Of a DNA stretch of 41,520 nucleotides, positions 17,692 through 24,845 are shown piece by piece. A program made the translations under genes and the position numbers. The stretch is from Ectothiorhodospiraceae bacterium (GTDB taxonomy: Bacteria > Pseudomonadota > Gammaproteobacteria > Nitrococcales > Aquisalimonadaceae): the NCBI GenBank assembly GCA_020831845.1, contig JAFIFV010000007.1:1-41520 (forward strand). Reading direction: 5' to 3'. The notes under the pieces are model-generated. The model ran no database searches. It saw nothing but the letters and a program-made list of their open reading frames with translations, and was not told the DNA's origin. How positions within the stretch are numbered: the stretch's first letter is position 1; each line of letters opens with the position of its first letter.

Positions 17692-18483
17692 TCAGACCTT
17701 CATGCCCGGCATGTTCAGGGATGCGGTGTTGCCACCGTCCACGGCCAGAGCCTGGCCGGTGATATAGCTGGCGTCGTCGCTGGCCAGGAACAGGATGGCA
17801 GCGGCCAGTTCTTCCGGCCGCCCGTAGCGGCGCAGTTCGCAGCGGCTGCCCAGCTTCTGTTCCTTGCCGATGTTGCGGGCGTAATCGAATACCGGTTTGG
17901 TCATGCCGGTTTCGGTGAGCCCGGGACAGACGGCGTTTACACGCACGCCGTACTCGCCCAGATCGCAGGCAGCGGTCATGGTGGCATTGATGACTGCCGC
18001 CTTGGATGCGCTATAGGGATTGCCGCCGGCACCGGCGCGGATGCCTGCCACTGAGGCCGTGTTGACGATGGCGCCGCTGCGCTGTTCGGCCATCACACGG
18101 CCGGCGTATTTCATGCCGTAGACAACGCCCAGCAGGTTCACGTTGAGCACCCGCTGCCATTCTTCTGCATCCTGTTCCATGGCCGGTTCCCGGCTGCTGC
18201 TGATACCGGCGTTGTTGCACAGGATGTCCACGCGGCCGAACGCTTCCAGCGCGGCGTTCACAAGGGCGTCCACGTCTGCTTCCACGGAGACGTCGGTGGG
18301 GCGCGCGCGTACCTGCTGTGGGTCCAGCTCCAGGCTGGCAACGGTTTCCGCCAGGGCATCGGCGTTGCGGTCGGCCAGCATCAGCCGTGCGCCCTCGCGG
18401 GCAAAGCGCTGGGCGGTGGCCCGGCCGATGCCGCTGCCGGCACCGGTGATGATGGCAGCTTTATTGTCCAGTCTTCCCGTCAT
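17692..18483 (-). CDS. SDR-family oxidoreductase 2
   Basis: This classical short-chain dehydrogenase has 263 aa. It shows TGAGSGIG (13-20), NNAG (90-93), and catalytic Ser144, Tyr157 and Lys161 in YSASK. An acidic residue after the second strand (LADRNAD) favours NAD over NADP. The start has GGAGGA upstream. It sits between the histidine-phosphatase gene (63 nt upstream) and CoA ligase 1 (37 nt downstream), all on the minus strand. It could oxidise a hydroxyacyl-CoA or reduce a keto group of the imported acid. Confidence 0.88.
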   Translation of the reverse strand: MTGRLDNKAAIITGAGSGIGRATAQRFAREGARLMLADRNADALAETVASLELDPQQVRARPTDVSVEADVDALVNAALEAFGRVDILCNNAGISSSREPAMEQDAEEWQRVLNVNLLGVVYGMKYAGRVMAEQRSGAIVNTASVAGIRAGAGGNPYSASKAAVINATMTAACDLGEYGVRVNAVCPGLTETGMTKPVFDYARNIGKEQKLGSRCELRRYGRPEELAAAILFLASDDASYITGQALAVDGGNTASLNMPGMKV

Positions 18484-18546
18484 GCTCTTCCTCCGGGTGT
18501 TCGAAACGCATGCTTGTGACTGACGGTGCGGGAAAGGGGGGCGTCG

Positions 18547-19251
18547 CTAGCGGAATGTCAGCAACCGGTCCGGCTCCGTCAGAGCGAAATGGTCGACCGC
18601 ATTGAATCCCATCAGGGACCATCCGCGCCGGCCATAGCTGAGTTCGGTAATGGATGCATTGTAGACGCGCCAGTTAAGCATCACCGTCTGTAGCGGAGAG
18701 AGCTCCAGCGCCAGCCCGACCCCGACGGCAATGACGCCGCCGGAGGTATAGAGGTGAATGGTGTCGTTCTTGTCGTGCTCGCACACCATGGCTTCCAGGC
18801 CCTGGACGATGCGGCCCTGGAACTGTTCCCAGGTTTCCGGGATGGCGGTTGCCGTCTGCCGCCCCTCCAGCCAGCAGTTCATGACGCCTTCAAAAGCCTG
18901 CTGGAACAGCCGGCGGTCGGTATGTACGGCGTCGCGGGCTGCGGCCAGCGCCGGCGATTCCGAGACCACCTGGTCCAGGTAGGCGTCGAACAAAGGCCCG
19001 GCCTGGTACTCGTTGAATGCCTCGCTGGCACGCTGCGGCAGTGCATCCGCGCCATAGCGCCCGATGGCGAGGTCCAGCGTCTGGCGCTGTCGGCGCAGTT
19101 TTCCGCTGTATGCGGCAGCGGCGCTGTGGGGCAGGGCGGCCAGGTGCTCCCCTACACGCTCGCTCTGTTCCTCGCCCAGGGTGCTGAGACGATCATAGTC
19201 GTCAGTACCGAACGAGGCCTGGCCGTGGCGAATCAGTAATATACGTGTCAT
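18547..19251 (-). CDS. Histidine phosphatase family protein lacking the second active-site histidine
   Basis: This branch-two-like histidine phosphatase fold protein has 234 aa. The phosphoacceptor RHG is intact (His9 in LIRHGQAS). The conserved second histidine, normally in a (S/T)HGG motif, is replaced by Ser170 in LYTSGGVIAV, so standard catalysis is doubtful. The start is the ATG that begins MTRILLIRHG; the ribosome site is weak and a 20-residue GTG extension is possible. It is the first gene of a likely operon with SDR 2 and CoA ligase 1. Its upstream region carries two operator sites 20 bp apart. Its co-occurrence with a kinase and an ACAD10/11-type dehydrogenase suggests a role near phospho-acyl intermediates; this is inference. 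Confidence 0.85.
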   Translation of the reverse strand: MTRILLIRHGQASFGTDDYDRLSTLGEEQSERVGEHLAALPHSAAAAYSGKLRRQRQTLDLAIGRYGADALPQRASEAFNEYQAGPLFDAYLDQVVSESPALAAARDAVHTDRRLFQQAFEGVMNCWLEGRQTATAIPETWEQFQGRIVQGLEAMVCEHDKNDTIHLYTSGGVIAVGVGLALELSPLQTVMLNWRVYNASITELSYGRRGWSLMGFNAVDHFALTEPDRLLTFR

Positions 19252-19332
19252 ACCCGTTGCAGTCGGTGGTGATAACGGTTTGGATGATGGTTCGAGCCTG
19301 TTACGGAACACGCTCTCCGGCGTTTCTGCATC

Positions 19333-19361
19333 ACGTTACAGCTTCAGTCGTGTTTCGACAA
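19333..19361 (-). promoter_or_regulatory. Predicted promoter of the histidine-phosphatase operon
   Basis: On the minus strand, TTGTCG (19361-19356) and TAACGT (19338-19333) are 17 bp apart. The -35 lies inside the weaker operator. The layout is the same as at the CoA ligase 2 promoter (TTGTCG, 17 bp, TAATGT). The match to sigma-70 consensus is modest. Confidence 0.5.
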
Positions 19362-19387
19362 TAGAAATACAATTTCGCCTGGCGGAA
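19353..19387. promoter_or_regulatory. Tandem putative IclR-type operators upstream of the histidine-phosphatase operon
   Basis: A strong site TTTCGCCTGGCGGAA (19373-19387) and a weaker site TTTCGACAATAGAAA (19353-19367) are centred exactly 20 bp apart. The weaker site is identical, base for base, to the one at the CoA ligase 2 promoter. Confidence 0.7.
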
Positions 19388-19465
19388 TTGGTGCCGGTCC
19401 AAGCACTGTGGTTGCGAGGATGGCCTGACCACCCAGGGCAACATTACCTGTGCTGCCCGGCGTCG

Positions 19466-19492
19466 GCCCATCCGCCGAGGCGACGGATGGGC
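19466..19492 (-). terminator. Stem-loop after CoA ligase 2
   Basis: A 9-bp stem (GCCCATCCG / CGGATGGGC) lies 11 nt past the ligase stop on the minus strand. It has no T-tract, so it is a possible but unproven terminator. Confidence 0.45.
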
Positions 19493-19502
19493 GCAGGATG
19501 GA

Positions 19503-21068
19503 TTATTCGACCTTGTCCGGGTTCTGCTTGACGAATGCCTCCCGCAGTTCGCGCTTCAGGACCTTGCCGATGACGCTGCGCGGCAGCTCTTCCATTGGCT
19601 CGATGACTGCGATGCGCTGACCCTTGCCGAGTTGGTCGTTGGCCCATGCGCGCAGCGATTCCATATCGGCCTCGCTGGTGACCACGAAGGCGACCGGTGT
19701 CTCCCCCCAGCGGTTGCTGGGCACGCCCACCACCGCGGCGTCGCTGACCTTGTCGTGGGAGAGCAGCACCTGCTCGAGGTCGGTGGCGTAGATGTTGAAA
19801 CCGCCGGAGATGATCATGTCCTTCTTGCGGTCCAGCAATTCGATGAAACCGTCTTCGTCGAATCGGCCCATGTCCCCGCTGCGGTAGTACAACTCTCCCT
19901 CGGCGTTGTACCAGTACAGTGCCTCAGTGAGGTCCTTGCGGCCATGGTAGCCCTGCATCATGGCCGTGGAGCGGCCGACGATCTCTCCAATCTCCCCCTG
20001 GGGCAGTTCCTTGCCCTGGTCGTCGATAATGCGGACATCCACGCCTTCCGCCGGCCGGCCCACGGTGTGCAGTTTGTCCGGGAACTCCCCGCAGTTCAGT
20101 GTGGTGCTTACCCCGCCTTCGGTCAGCCCGTAGACCTCGCACAACGCCCCTGGCCACCGTTCCAGCACAGCCTCCTTCACGGAGCGCCGCAGCGGCGCGC
20201 TGGTGCAGAGCTTCATGCGGAAGCTGGAGAGGTCACGGCGCTCGAAGTCCGGGTGTTCCAGCAGACGCTGGTACTGCACCGGCACCAGCATGGCATGCGA
20301 CACCCGGTGCTTCTCGGCCAGCTCCAGGAAGCGCGCTTCGTTGAATTTTTCCATCAGCACCAATTCGCCGCCGAAAGCCACAGTGGGCAGCACCGCGACC
20401 AGCGTGGTGTTGGAATAGAGAGGGGTGGAGACCAGCGTGGTCGCGTCGCCGTCAAGACCGAAGTTGGCCATGCGCTGGATCTGGAACTCGCGCATGCGAT
20501 GGGGGTGGAGAATGCCTTTTGGCGTGCCGGTGGTTCCGGAACTGTAGATGATGTTGAAGCCGTCATCCAGGTCGGGAACGTGACTGACAGCGGTGTCCGC
20601 CTGGCCCGCCATCCAGTCCTGCAGGCCGGTCCAGCCGTCAGCCTGGAAGTCGATCGCGATCAGGCCTCCGTCCGCCAGTTGTGGGCGGACCTCCGCCAGC
20701 CACGGTTCCACCAATGGCAGCATCGCCGCGGACACCGCCAGCACCTTCGCCTGGCAATCCTGCACCATGCCCTTGATCTGCTCGGATGTCGCCATGGCGG
20801 ACAGCGGGACCGCCACGCCTCCGGCCAGCACCGTACCCAGGTAGATCTCCAGATGTGCGGCGGTGGAATAGTCCAGCGTGGCCACCTTGTCGTTCGGGCC
20901 TATGCCCAGCGCACGCAGACCGTTGGCGAGCCGCTTGAGATCGGTATGCAGTTCGCTCCAGCTCAGCCTGCGGTCACCGGCGTATACTGCCGCAGCGTCA
21001 CCGCGCCGCTTCGCGGCCTCGGCCAACATAGTGGAAAAGGGGGCGCGTGACGGGGTTTCCTCGGACAT
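19503..21068 (-). CDS. AMP-binding acyl-CoA ligase 2
   Basis: This adenylate-forming CoA ligase has 521 aa. It has the AMP loop YSSGTTGTPKG (175-185), a GLTEGG motif, the GDMGRFDEDGFIELLDRK segment and the catalytic lysine Lys502 in LPRSVIGKVLKREL. It is only distantly similar to ligase 1, so the two probably activate different acids or chain lengths. The start is the ATG of MSEETPSR, with GAGAGGAG upstream. It is transcribed away from the iclR gene, and its promoter carries the clearest tandem operator pair. A 251-nt spacer with the next regulated promoter separates it from the histidine-phosphatase operon. Confidence 0.92.
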   Translation of the reverse strand: MSEETPSRAPFSTMLAEAAKRRGDAAAVYAGDRRLSWSELHTDLKRLANGLRALGIGPNDKVATLDYSTAAHLEIYLGTVLAGGVAVPLSAMATSEQIKGMVQDCQAKVLAVSAAMLPLVEPWLAEVRPQLADGGLIAIDFQADGWTGLQDWMAGQADTAVSHVPDLDDGFNIIYSSGTTGTPKGILHPHRMREFQIQRMANFGLDGDATTLVSTPLYSNTTLVAVLPTVAFGGELVLMEKFNEARFLELAEKHRVSHAMLVPVQYQRLLEHPDFERRDLSSFRMKLCTSAPLRRSVKEAVLERWPGALCEVYGLTEGGVSTTLNCGEFPDKLHTVGRPAEGVDVRIIDDQGKELPQGEIGEIVGRSTAMMQGYHGRKDLTEALYWYNAEGELYYRSGDMGRFDEDGFIELLDRKKDMIISGGFNIYATDLEQVLLSHDKVSDAAVVGVPSNRWGETPVAFVVTSEADMESLRAWANDQLGKGQRIAVIEPMEELPRSVIGKVLKRELREAFVKQNPDKVE

Positions 21069-21109
21069 CGGGGGCTCCTCTCGCTGCTGTTATGAGAATG
21101 ATCGGGCAC

Positions 21110-21138
21110 ACATTACTGACGCGTGAGCGTTTCGACAA
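21110..21138 (-). promoter_or_regulatory. Predicted promoter of CoA ligase 2
   Basis: On the minus strand, TTGTCG (21138-21133) and TAATGT (21115-21110) are 17 bp apart, ending about 42 nt before the start codon. Sequence and spacing match the histidine-phosphatase operon promoter. Confidence 0.5.
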
Positions 21139-21164
21139 TAGAAACGACATTTCGCAAAGCGGAA
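21130..21164. promoter_or_regulatory. Tandem putative IclR-type operators upstream of CoA ligase 2
   Basis: The strong site TTTCGCAAAGCGGAA (21150-21164) and the weaker site TTTCGACAATAGAAA (21130-21144) have centres exactly 20 bp apart. The weaker site covers the -35 element. Confidence 0.7.
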
Positions 21165-21240
21165 TTTGCTGCTCCGTTTCGGCTGGCGGCTTGTGAAGAA
21201 ATTGATTTGAGTCACTCTAGTTGGAGAGCCTCCTCTGATG

Positions 21241-21275
21241 ATCCGCCTGGCGAAACTGCGTTTCGCAAAACGGCA
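21241..21275. promoter_or_regulatory. Tandem putative IclR autoregulatory operators
   Basis: ATCCGCCTGGCGAAA (21241-21255, 14 of 15 to the pattern) and TTTCGCAAAACGGCA (21261-21275, 13 of 15) are again centred 20 bp apart. They overlap the predicted plus-strand promoter of iclR, which fits negative autoregulation. Confidence 0.65.
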
Positions 21276-21289
21276 CCACTGTGTATAGT
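21261..21289 (+). promoter_or_regulatory. Predicted iclR promoter
   Basis: The -10 TATAGT (21284-21289) is good. The -35 position 17 bp upstream reads TTTCGC and lies inside the second operator. Transcription would begin near 21296, about 17 nt before the 268-bp element, giving a leader of some 435 nt. Confidence 0.5.
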
Positions 21290-21312
21290 GACTTGAGGGA
21301 GTCTTTCCCTGG

Positions 21313-21580
21313 GGAAGCGCTGAAGTATTCACGCTGTCGCGCTCGAGTCCGGTTTTCGTTCGTGGCCAGGAGCAAGACGCCGCAGGTAGTGGTTCTACCT
21401 GGGGTGGCTTGCGACACCGCCACGGGCGAAAACCGGCCGAGCCCCGAGGGGTTACGGTCAGATTTTTAGCGCTGCGTCGTTGCGGCGCTTGACCGTGAAA
21501 TGACCACGGCGCTGCGCACCACGCCTTGCATCGCGAAAAATCTGACCGTAACGCGGCAGCGTGAATACTTCAGCGCTTCC
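21313..21580. repeat. 268-bp MITE-like element, copy 1 (in the iclR leader)
   Basis: The element starts GGAAGCGCTGAAGTATTCAC and ends with the inverted complement, giving near-perfect terminal inverted repeats of about 29 bp. Inside are two further inverted pairs: CCGGTTTTCG with CGAAAACCGG, and TTACGGTCAGATTTTT with its complement. It has no coding capacity for a transposase. The flanking tetranucleotides are CTGG and CTAG. It is about 92% identical by eye to copy 2, with equal length and no gaps. The likely origin is a non-autonomous IS5-like mobile element, judged only from end shape and flanks. Confidence 0.85.
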
Positions 21581-21730
21581 CTAGGCGAACGCGATAAACT
21601 GAAGAGCCCCGCAAGCGGATGTGGAGGAGCACCCGCGCCCAGGGGCCTGGATTATAACGCAACAGGAGTTGTACCGTGCTGGCTGCTGCAGGGATCTGGC
21701 AGCGTTGGCCGGGACAGAGGAAAGCACAGA

Positions 21731-22549
21731 ATGCGACAGAAGCCAGTGGTTCTGGTGGACTTCCAGAACAGCGTCCAGGAAAGTAAAAAAGATCGCAATT
21801 TCGTGATGGCATTGGCGCGGGGTCTGGAGATACTGCGGGCCTTCCAGTCCACCGATGGCATGCTGAGCAATCAGGAGATCTCCCAGCGGACCGGGATTCC
21901 AAAGCCCACGGTGTCCCGTCTTACCTATACCTTGACCAAACTTGGCTATCTCGGCTACTCCGAGCGCCTTGAACGCTATCAGCTTGGTACCGGCGTGCTG
22001 GCGCTGGGATATTCCAGCCTGGCCAGCATGGGTATACGCCAGGTGGCCCGGCCGATGATGCAGCAGATGGCCGACGAGGTCGGTATCGCGGTGTCGCTGG
22101 GCAGCCGGGACCGGTTGAGCATGGTCTATCTGGAGAACTGCCACGGCGGCGGGGCGCTGACCCTGCGGCTGCAGGTGGGCTCGCGTATTCCGATGGCCAC
22201 CACCGCCATGGGACGCGCCTTCCTGGCGGCGCTTCCGGAAACCGAGCGCGCCTACCTGATGGAGCATATCGAACGGAAAGACCCGGCCAACTGGCCCAGG
22301 ATCCGGGACGGCATACTGCAGGCGGTGGAGGACTACGTGAACTACGGCTACTGCCTGTCCACCGGTGACTGGGAACGGGAAGTGAATGCCGTGGGCGTGC
22401 CGCTTGTGCTGGACCAGGGGGCCGACGTGGTGGCCTTCAATTGCGGTGGCCCTTCGTTCCATCTCTCCCGTGAGCGCTTGACCTCCGAGATCGGTCCGCG
22501 GCTGGTTGCCATGGTGCAGGCGGTCAGGGGGCGGGTCTCGCACCCCTGA
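21731..22549 (+). CDS. IclR-family transcriptional regulator
   Basis: This 272-aa regulator has the two IclR domains. The winged helix-turn-helix (about 24-85) holds NQEISQRTGIPKPTVSRL at 47-64. The effector-binding domain (about 100-265) has TAMGRAFLAAL and the final FNCGGPSFHLSRERL. The start is the ATG with AGAGGAAA upstream; in-frame extension upstream would run through the mobile element and is rejected. It is divergent from CoA ligase 2. IclR proteins bind 15-bp palindromes as dimers and often in tandem, which fits the sites found at five promoters here. The effector is probably a pathway acid or acyl-CoA, by inference. Confidence 0.93.
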   Translation: MRQKPVVLVDFQNSVQESKKDRNFVMALARGLEILRAFQSTDGMLSNQEISQRTGIPKPTVSRLTYTLTKLGYLGYSERLERYQLGTGVLALGYSSLASMGIRQVARPMMQQMADEVGIAVSLGSRDRLSMVYLENCHGGGALTLRLQVGSRIPMATTAMGRAFLAALPETERAYLMEHIERKDPANWPRIRDGILQAVEDYVNYGYCLSTGDWEREVNAVGVPLVLDQGADVVAFNCGGPSFHLSRERLTSEIGPRLVAMVQAVRGRVSHP

Positions 22550-22568
22550 CGGCGCTCCGGCGTGCGCG

Positions 22569-23384
22569 TTACGCCGCCGAGTCCTTGTCGTGCTCGATCA
22601 GTGCGTAGGCCGAGTGGTTGTGGATGGACTCGAAGTTCTCCGACTCCACCGTGTACTCGCGGATACGTGCGTCCGCGTTCAACCGAGCAGCCACATCCCG
22701 GACCATATCCTCGACGAACTTCGGGTTGTCGTAGGCGCGCTCGGTCACGTATTTCTCGTCCGGGCGTTTCAGCAGCCCGAACAGCTCGCAGGAAGCCTCG
22801 GCCTCCACCAGCTCGATCAGTTCCTCGATGCTTACCGCTCCTTCGAAGCGGGCGGATACGGTCACATGTGATCGCTGGTTATGGGCACCGTACTCGGAGA
22901 TGGATTTCGAGCAGGGGCAGAGGCTGGTGACCGGCACCACTACCTTGAGCCGCACCGCGGGTTTGCCGTCGTGGATTTCGCCGAGCAGGCTCACCTGGTA
23001 GTCCATCAAGCTTTCAACGCCGGAGACCGGTGCGCGCTTGCGCACAAAGTAGGGAAATGACAGCTCCAGATAGCCGGAGCCGGCTTCCAGGCGGTCGGTC
23101 ATCTGTTCCAGCATGGCTTTGAAGCTGTCTACCGACAGTGCATCGGAGTGCTCCTGGAGGATGGCCACGAACCGGGACATATGGGTGCCCTTCTGATGAT
23201 GCGGCAGGTTCACCGTCATCGTGAAGCTGGCTACCGTATGCACCTCCCCGCCGTCGCGGCCGCGAATCCGCACCGGATGACGGATGTCCCGGATGCCGAC
23301 CTTGTTGATGGCGATCCTGCGGCTGTCCGCTCTGCCCTGGACATCCTCGATGCCCACCGTTTCCAGCTTGTTTACCTGAGCCAT
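22569..23384 (-). CDS. folE2: GTP cyclohydrolase FolE2 (type IB)
   Basis: This enzyme converts GTP to dihydroneopterin triphosphate, the first step of folate and queuosine synthesis. It is the metal-flexible type that can replace zinc-dependent FolE. The protein has 271 aa. The family cysteine motif SLCPCSK (Cys156, Cys158) and HNQRSHVTV are intact. The start is at [11 protein letters not shown] with AGAGG upstream; a 27-residue extension is not conserved. It lies downstream of ispA on the same strand, after a 140-nt gap with its own predicted promoter. No Zur-like palindrome was recognised, so zinc control cannot be claimed. Confidence 0.95.
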   Translation of the reverse strand: MAQVNKLETVGIEDVQGRADSRRIAINKVGIRDIRHPVRIRGRDGGEVHTVASFTMTVNLPHHQKGTHMSRFVAILQEHSDALSVDSFKAMLEQMTDRLEAGSGYLELSFPYFVRKRAPVSGVESLMDYQVSLLGEIHDGKPAVRLKVVVPVTSLCPCSKSISEYGAHNQRSHVTVSARFEGAVSIEELIELVEAEASCELFGLLKRPDEKYVTERAYDNPKFVEDMVRDVAARLNADARIREYTVESENFESIHNHSAYALIEHDKDSAA

Positions 23385-23474
23385 GAATACCTCTGAAAGG
23401 GCGTTCTTGCGCCCGGCGGGAAGATGCGCGTTCATCGCAACGTCAGGGAGGAAACGCGGCGACAAGGGTCAAGG

Positions 23475-23503
23475 ATATTAAATCACACCCTGTCAAGCGG
23501 CAA
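23475..23503 (-). promoter_or_regulatory. Predicted folE2 promoter
   Basis: On the minus strand, TTGCCG (23503-23498) and TAATAT (23480-23475) are exactly 17 bp apart, about 90 nt before the folE2 start. Confidence 0.55.
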
Positions 23504-23524
23504 ATGGCAGCCGGTCGGGCGATT

Positions 23525-24460
23525 TCAGTTGCGCCGTTCGATGATGTAGTGCGCTATGCCTCGCAGGCAGTCGGCCTCCTGCCCGAAGCCGGCCAGGCTT
23601 TCCAGGGCGCGATCGGTCATCTCCCGGGCGTGGCGCTTGGCTTCGCTGAGGCCGAGCAGGCCGGGATAGGTCGCCTTCAGCAGGCGGCTGTCAGCGCCGC
23701 TGGCCTTGCCCAGCTCTTCTGTGGTGCCTTCCACGTCCAGGATGTCGTCCTGGATCTGGAAGGCCAGGCCAATGCATTTCGCATAGCGGTCCAGCCGTTC
23801 CAGCTGTGCCTGGTGATGGCCGGCGTGGCACAGCGCCCCCAGCATCACGCTGGCGCGGATCAGGGCCCCTGTCTTGTGGATATGCAGATCTTCCAGCTGC
23901 GCGATGTTCAGGTCCTTGCCCTCGGCCTCCAGATCCATGGCCTGGCCACCTACCATGCCGCGTGATCCAGCCGCTATACCCAGGCTGGCGATCATCTTCA
24001 GCCGCGCGTCCGAGCCAGCCTGGCCAGCGGGGCCTTCCGCGACGCTGCGAAAGGCCAGTGCCTGCAGAGCGTCGCCCACCAGGATGGCAGTGGCCTCGTC
24101 GTAGGCCTTGTGGCAACTGGGTTTGCCCCGGCGCAGATCATCGTCATCCATGGCCGGAAGGTCGTCGTGGACGAGCGAGTAGGCGTGGATCAGTTCCACC
24201 GCGCAGGCCGGGCCGTCGAGATCCGCCGCCTTCAGCCCCAGCGCTTCGCCGGTGGCGTAGACCAGGGTGGGGCGCAGGCGCTTGCCGCCGCCGAGCACCG
24301 AATAACGCATGGCCTCATGGAGCTTGCCGGGGATGGTGCTGGCCGGAGGCAGCAGGCGGTCCAGCGCCGACTCGATCTGCTGCTGATAGCGCGGCAGGGC
24401 GTCGCGCAGCGAATCAGCCGGATTGCTCGTCGGGCCGGAAGGGTTCGACACGGCTGTCAC
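23525..24460 (-). CDS. ispA: Farnesyl/geranyl diphosphate synthase IspA
   Basis: IspA condenses dimethylallyl diphosphate with isopentenyl diphosphate to farnesyl diphosphate for quinone and undecaprenyl synthesis. The protein has 311 aa, slightly longer than E. coli IspA (299). The first aspartate-rich motif DDLPAMD (99-105) and second DDILD (238-242) are intact, as is GGGKRLRP. No ATG is available; GTG at 24460 is given, and a second GTG three codons in is equally possible and is better spaced from AAGGA. Either start overlaps the 3' end of xseB, so the two genes are translationally coupled. dxs, which usually follows ispA, is absent. Confidence 0.93.
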   Translation of the reverse strand: MTAVSNPSGPTSNPADSLRDALPRYQQQIESALDRLLPPASTIPGKLHEAMRYSVLGGGKRLRPTLVYATGEALGLKAADLDGPACAVELIHAYSLVHDDLPAMDDDDLRRGKPSCHKAYDEATAILVGDALQALAFRSVAEGPAGQAGSDARLKMIASLGIAAGSRGMVGGQAMDLEAEGKDLNIAQLEDLHIHKTGALIRASVMLGALCHAGHHQAQLERLDRYAKCIGLAFQIQDDILDVEGTTEELGKASGADSRLLKATYPGLLGLSEAKRHAREMTDRALESLAGFGQEADCLRGIAHYIIERRN

Positions 24461-24662
24461 CGTCCTTGCTAGTCAGGATTTCCACCTTCTGCTCGGCTTC
24501 CCGCAGCGACTGCTGGCAGTGGCGGGTCAATGCGATACCGCGCTCGAAGGACTTCAGCGAGTCTTCCAGGGAGAGCTCTCCCTGTTCCATGCGTTCCACC
24601 AGGCTTTCCAGTTCCTTCAGCGCCTGCTCGAAATCCAGTGGTTCTGACGGCTGTTCGGACAT
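24414..24662 (-). CDS. xseB: Exodeoxyribonuclease VII small subunit XseB
   Basis: This is the small subunit of exonuclease VII, which degrades single-stranded DNA. It has 82 aa, the normal size. The conserved [20 protein letters not shown] and [19 protein letters not shown] blocks are present, mostly helical and coiled-coil-like. The start is the ATG with AGAGGTGG upstream; a 15-residue extension is not conserved. It overlaps the ispA start by 47 nt (38 nt if the second GTG is used), the classic xseB-ispA arrangement. It is divergent from parE across a 183-bp gap. Confidence 0.95.
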   Translation of the reverse strand: MSEQPSEPLDFEQALKELESLVERMEQGELSLEDSLKSFERGIALTRHCQQSLREAEQKVEILTSKDGDSRVEPFRPDEQSG

Positions 24663-24845
24663 TTCGCCACCTCTGCGAGAGGGGGTAAACGGTACCCCAG
24701 GGGCCATATGTGGTCAATTCGAGCAACCGGCTGCATGCCAACGCCGGGCTCGCGGTGTGGCGCTGCTCACTGTAGACTCAAGCCGCGCCGGGCGAACGCC
24801 GATGATACGCCCGCCTTCGTTGATCAAATCAATAGTATCCGAGAC

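Larger units (their letters stand above)
21069..21730. other. 662-bp divergent regulatory region between CoA ligase 2 and iclR
   Basis: No real gene is supported in this region. From left to right it holds the ligase 2 promoter with two operators (21110-21164), about 75 bp without a recognised signal, a second tandem operator pair with a TATAGT -10 reading toward iclR (21241-21289), the 268-bp element (21313-21580), and about 150 bp of unassigned leader ending in the iclR ribosome site. Confidence 0.6.

Noticed and set aside
21500-21730. In-frame N-terminal extension of the IclR protein
   Set aside because: It begins inside the 268-bp element, shows no family similarity, and the internal ATG at 21731 has a good ribosome site.
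23385-23524. Zur box upstream of folE2
   Set aside because: folE2 is often zinc-regulated, but no convincing Zur palindrome could be read in this region.
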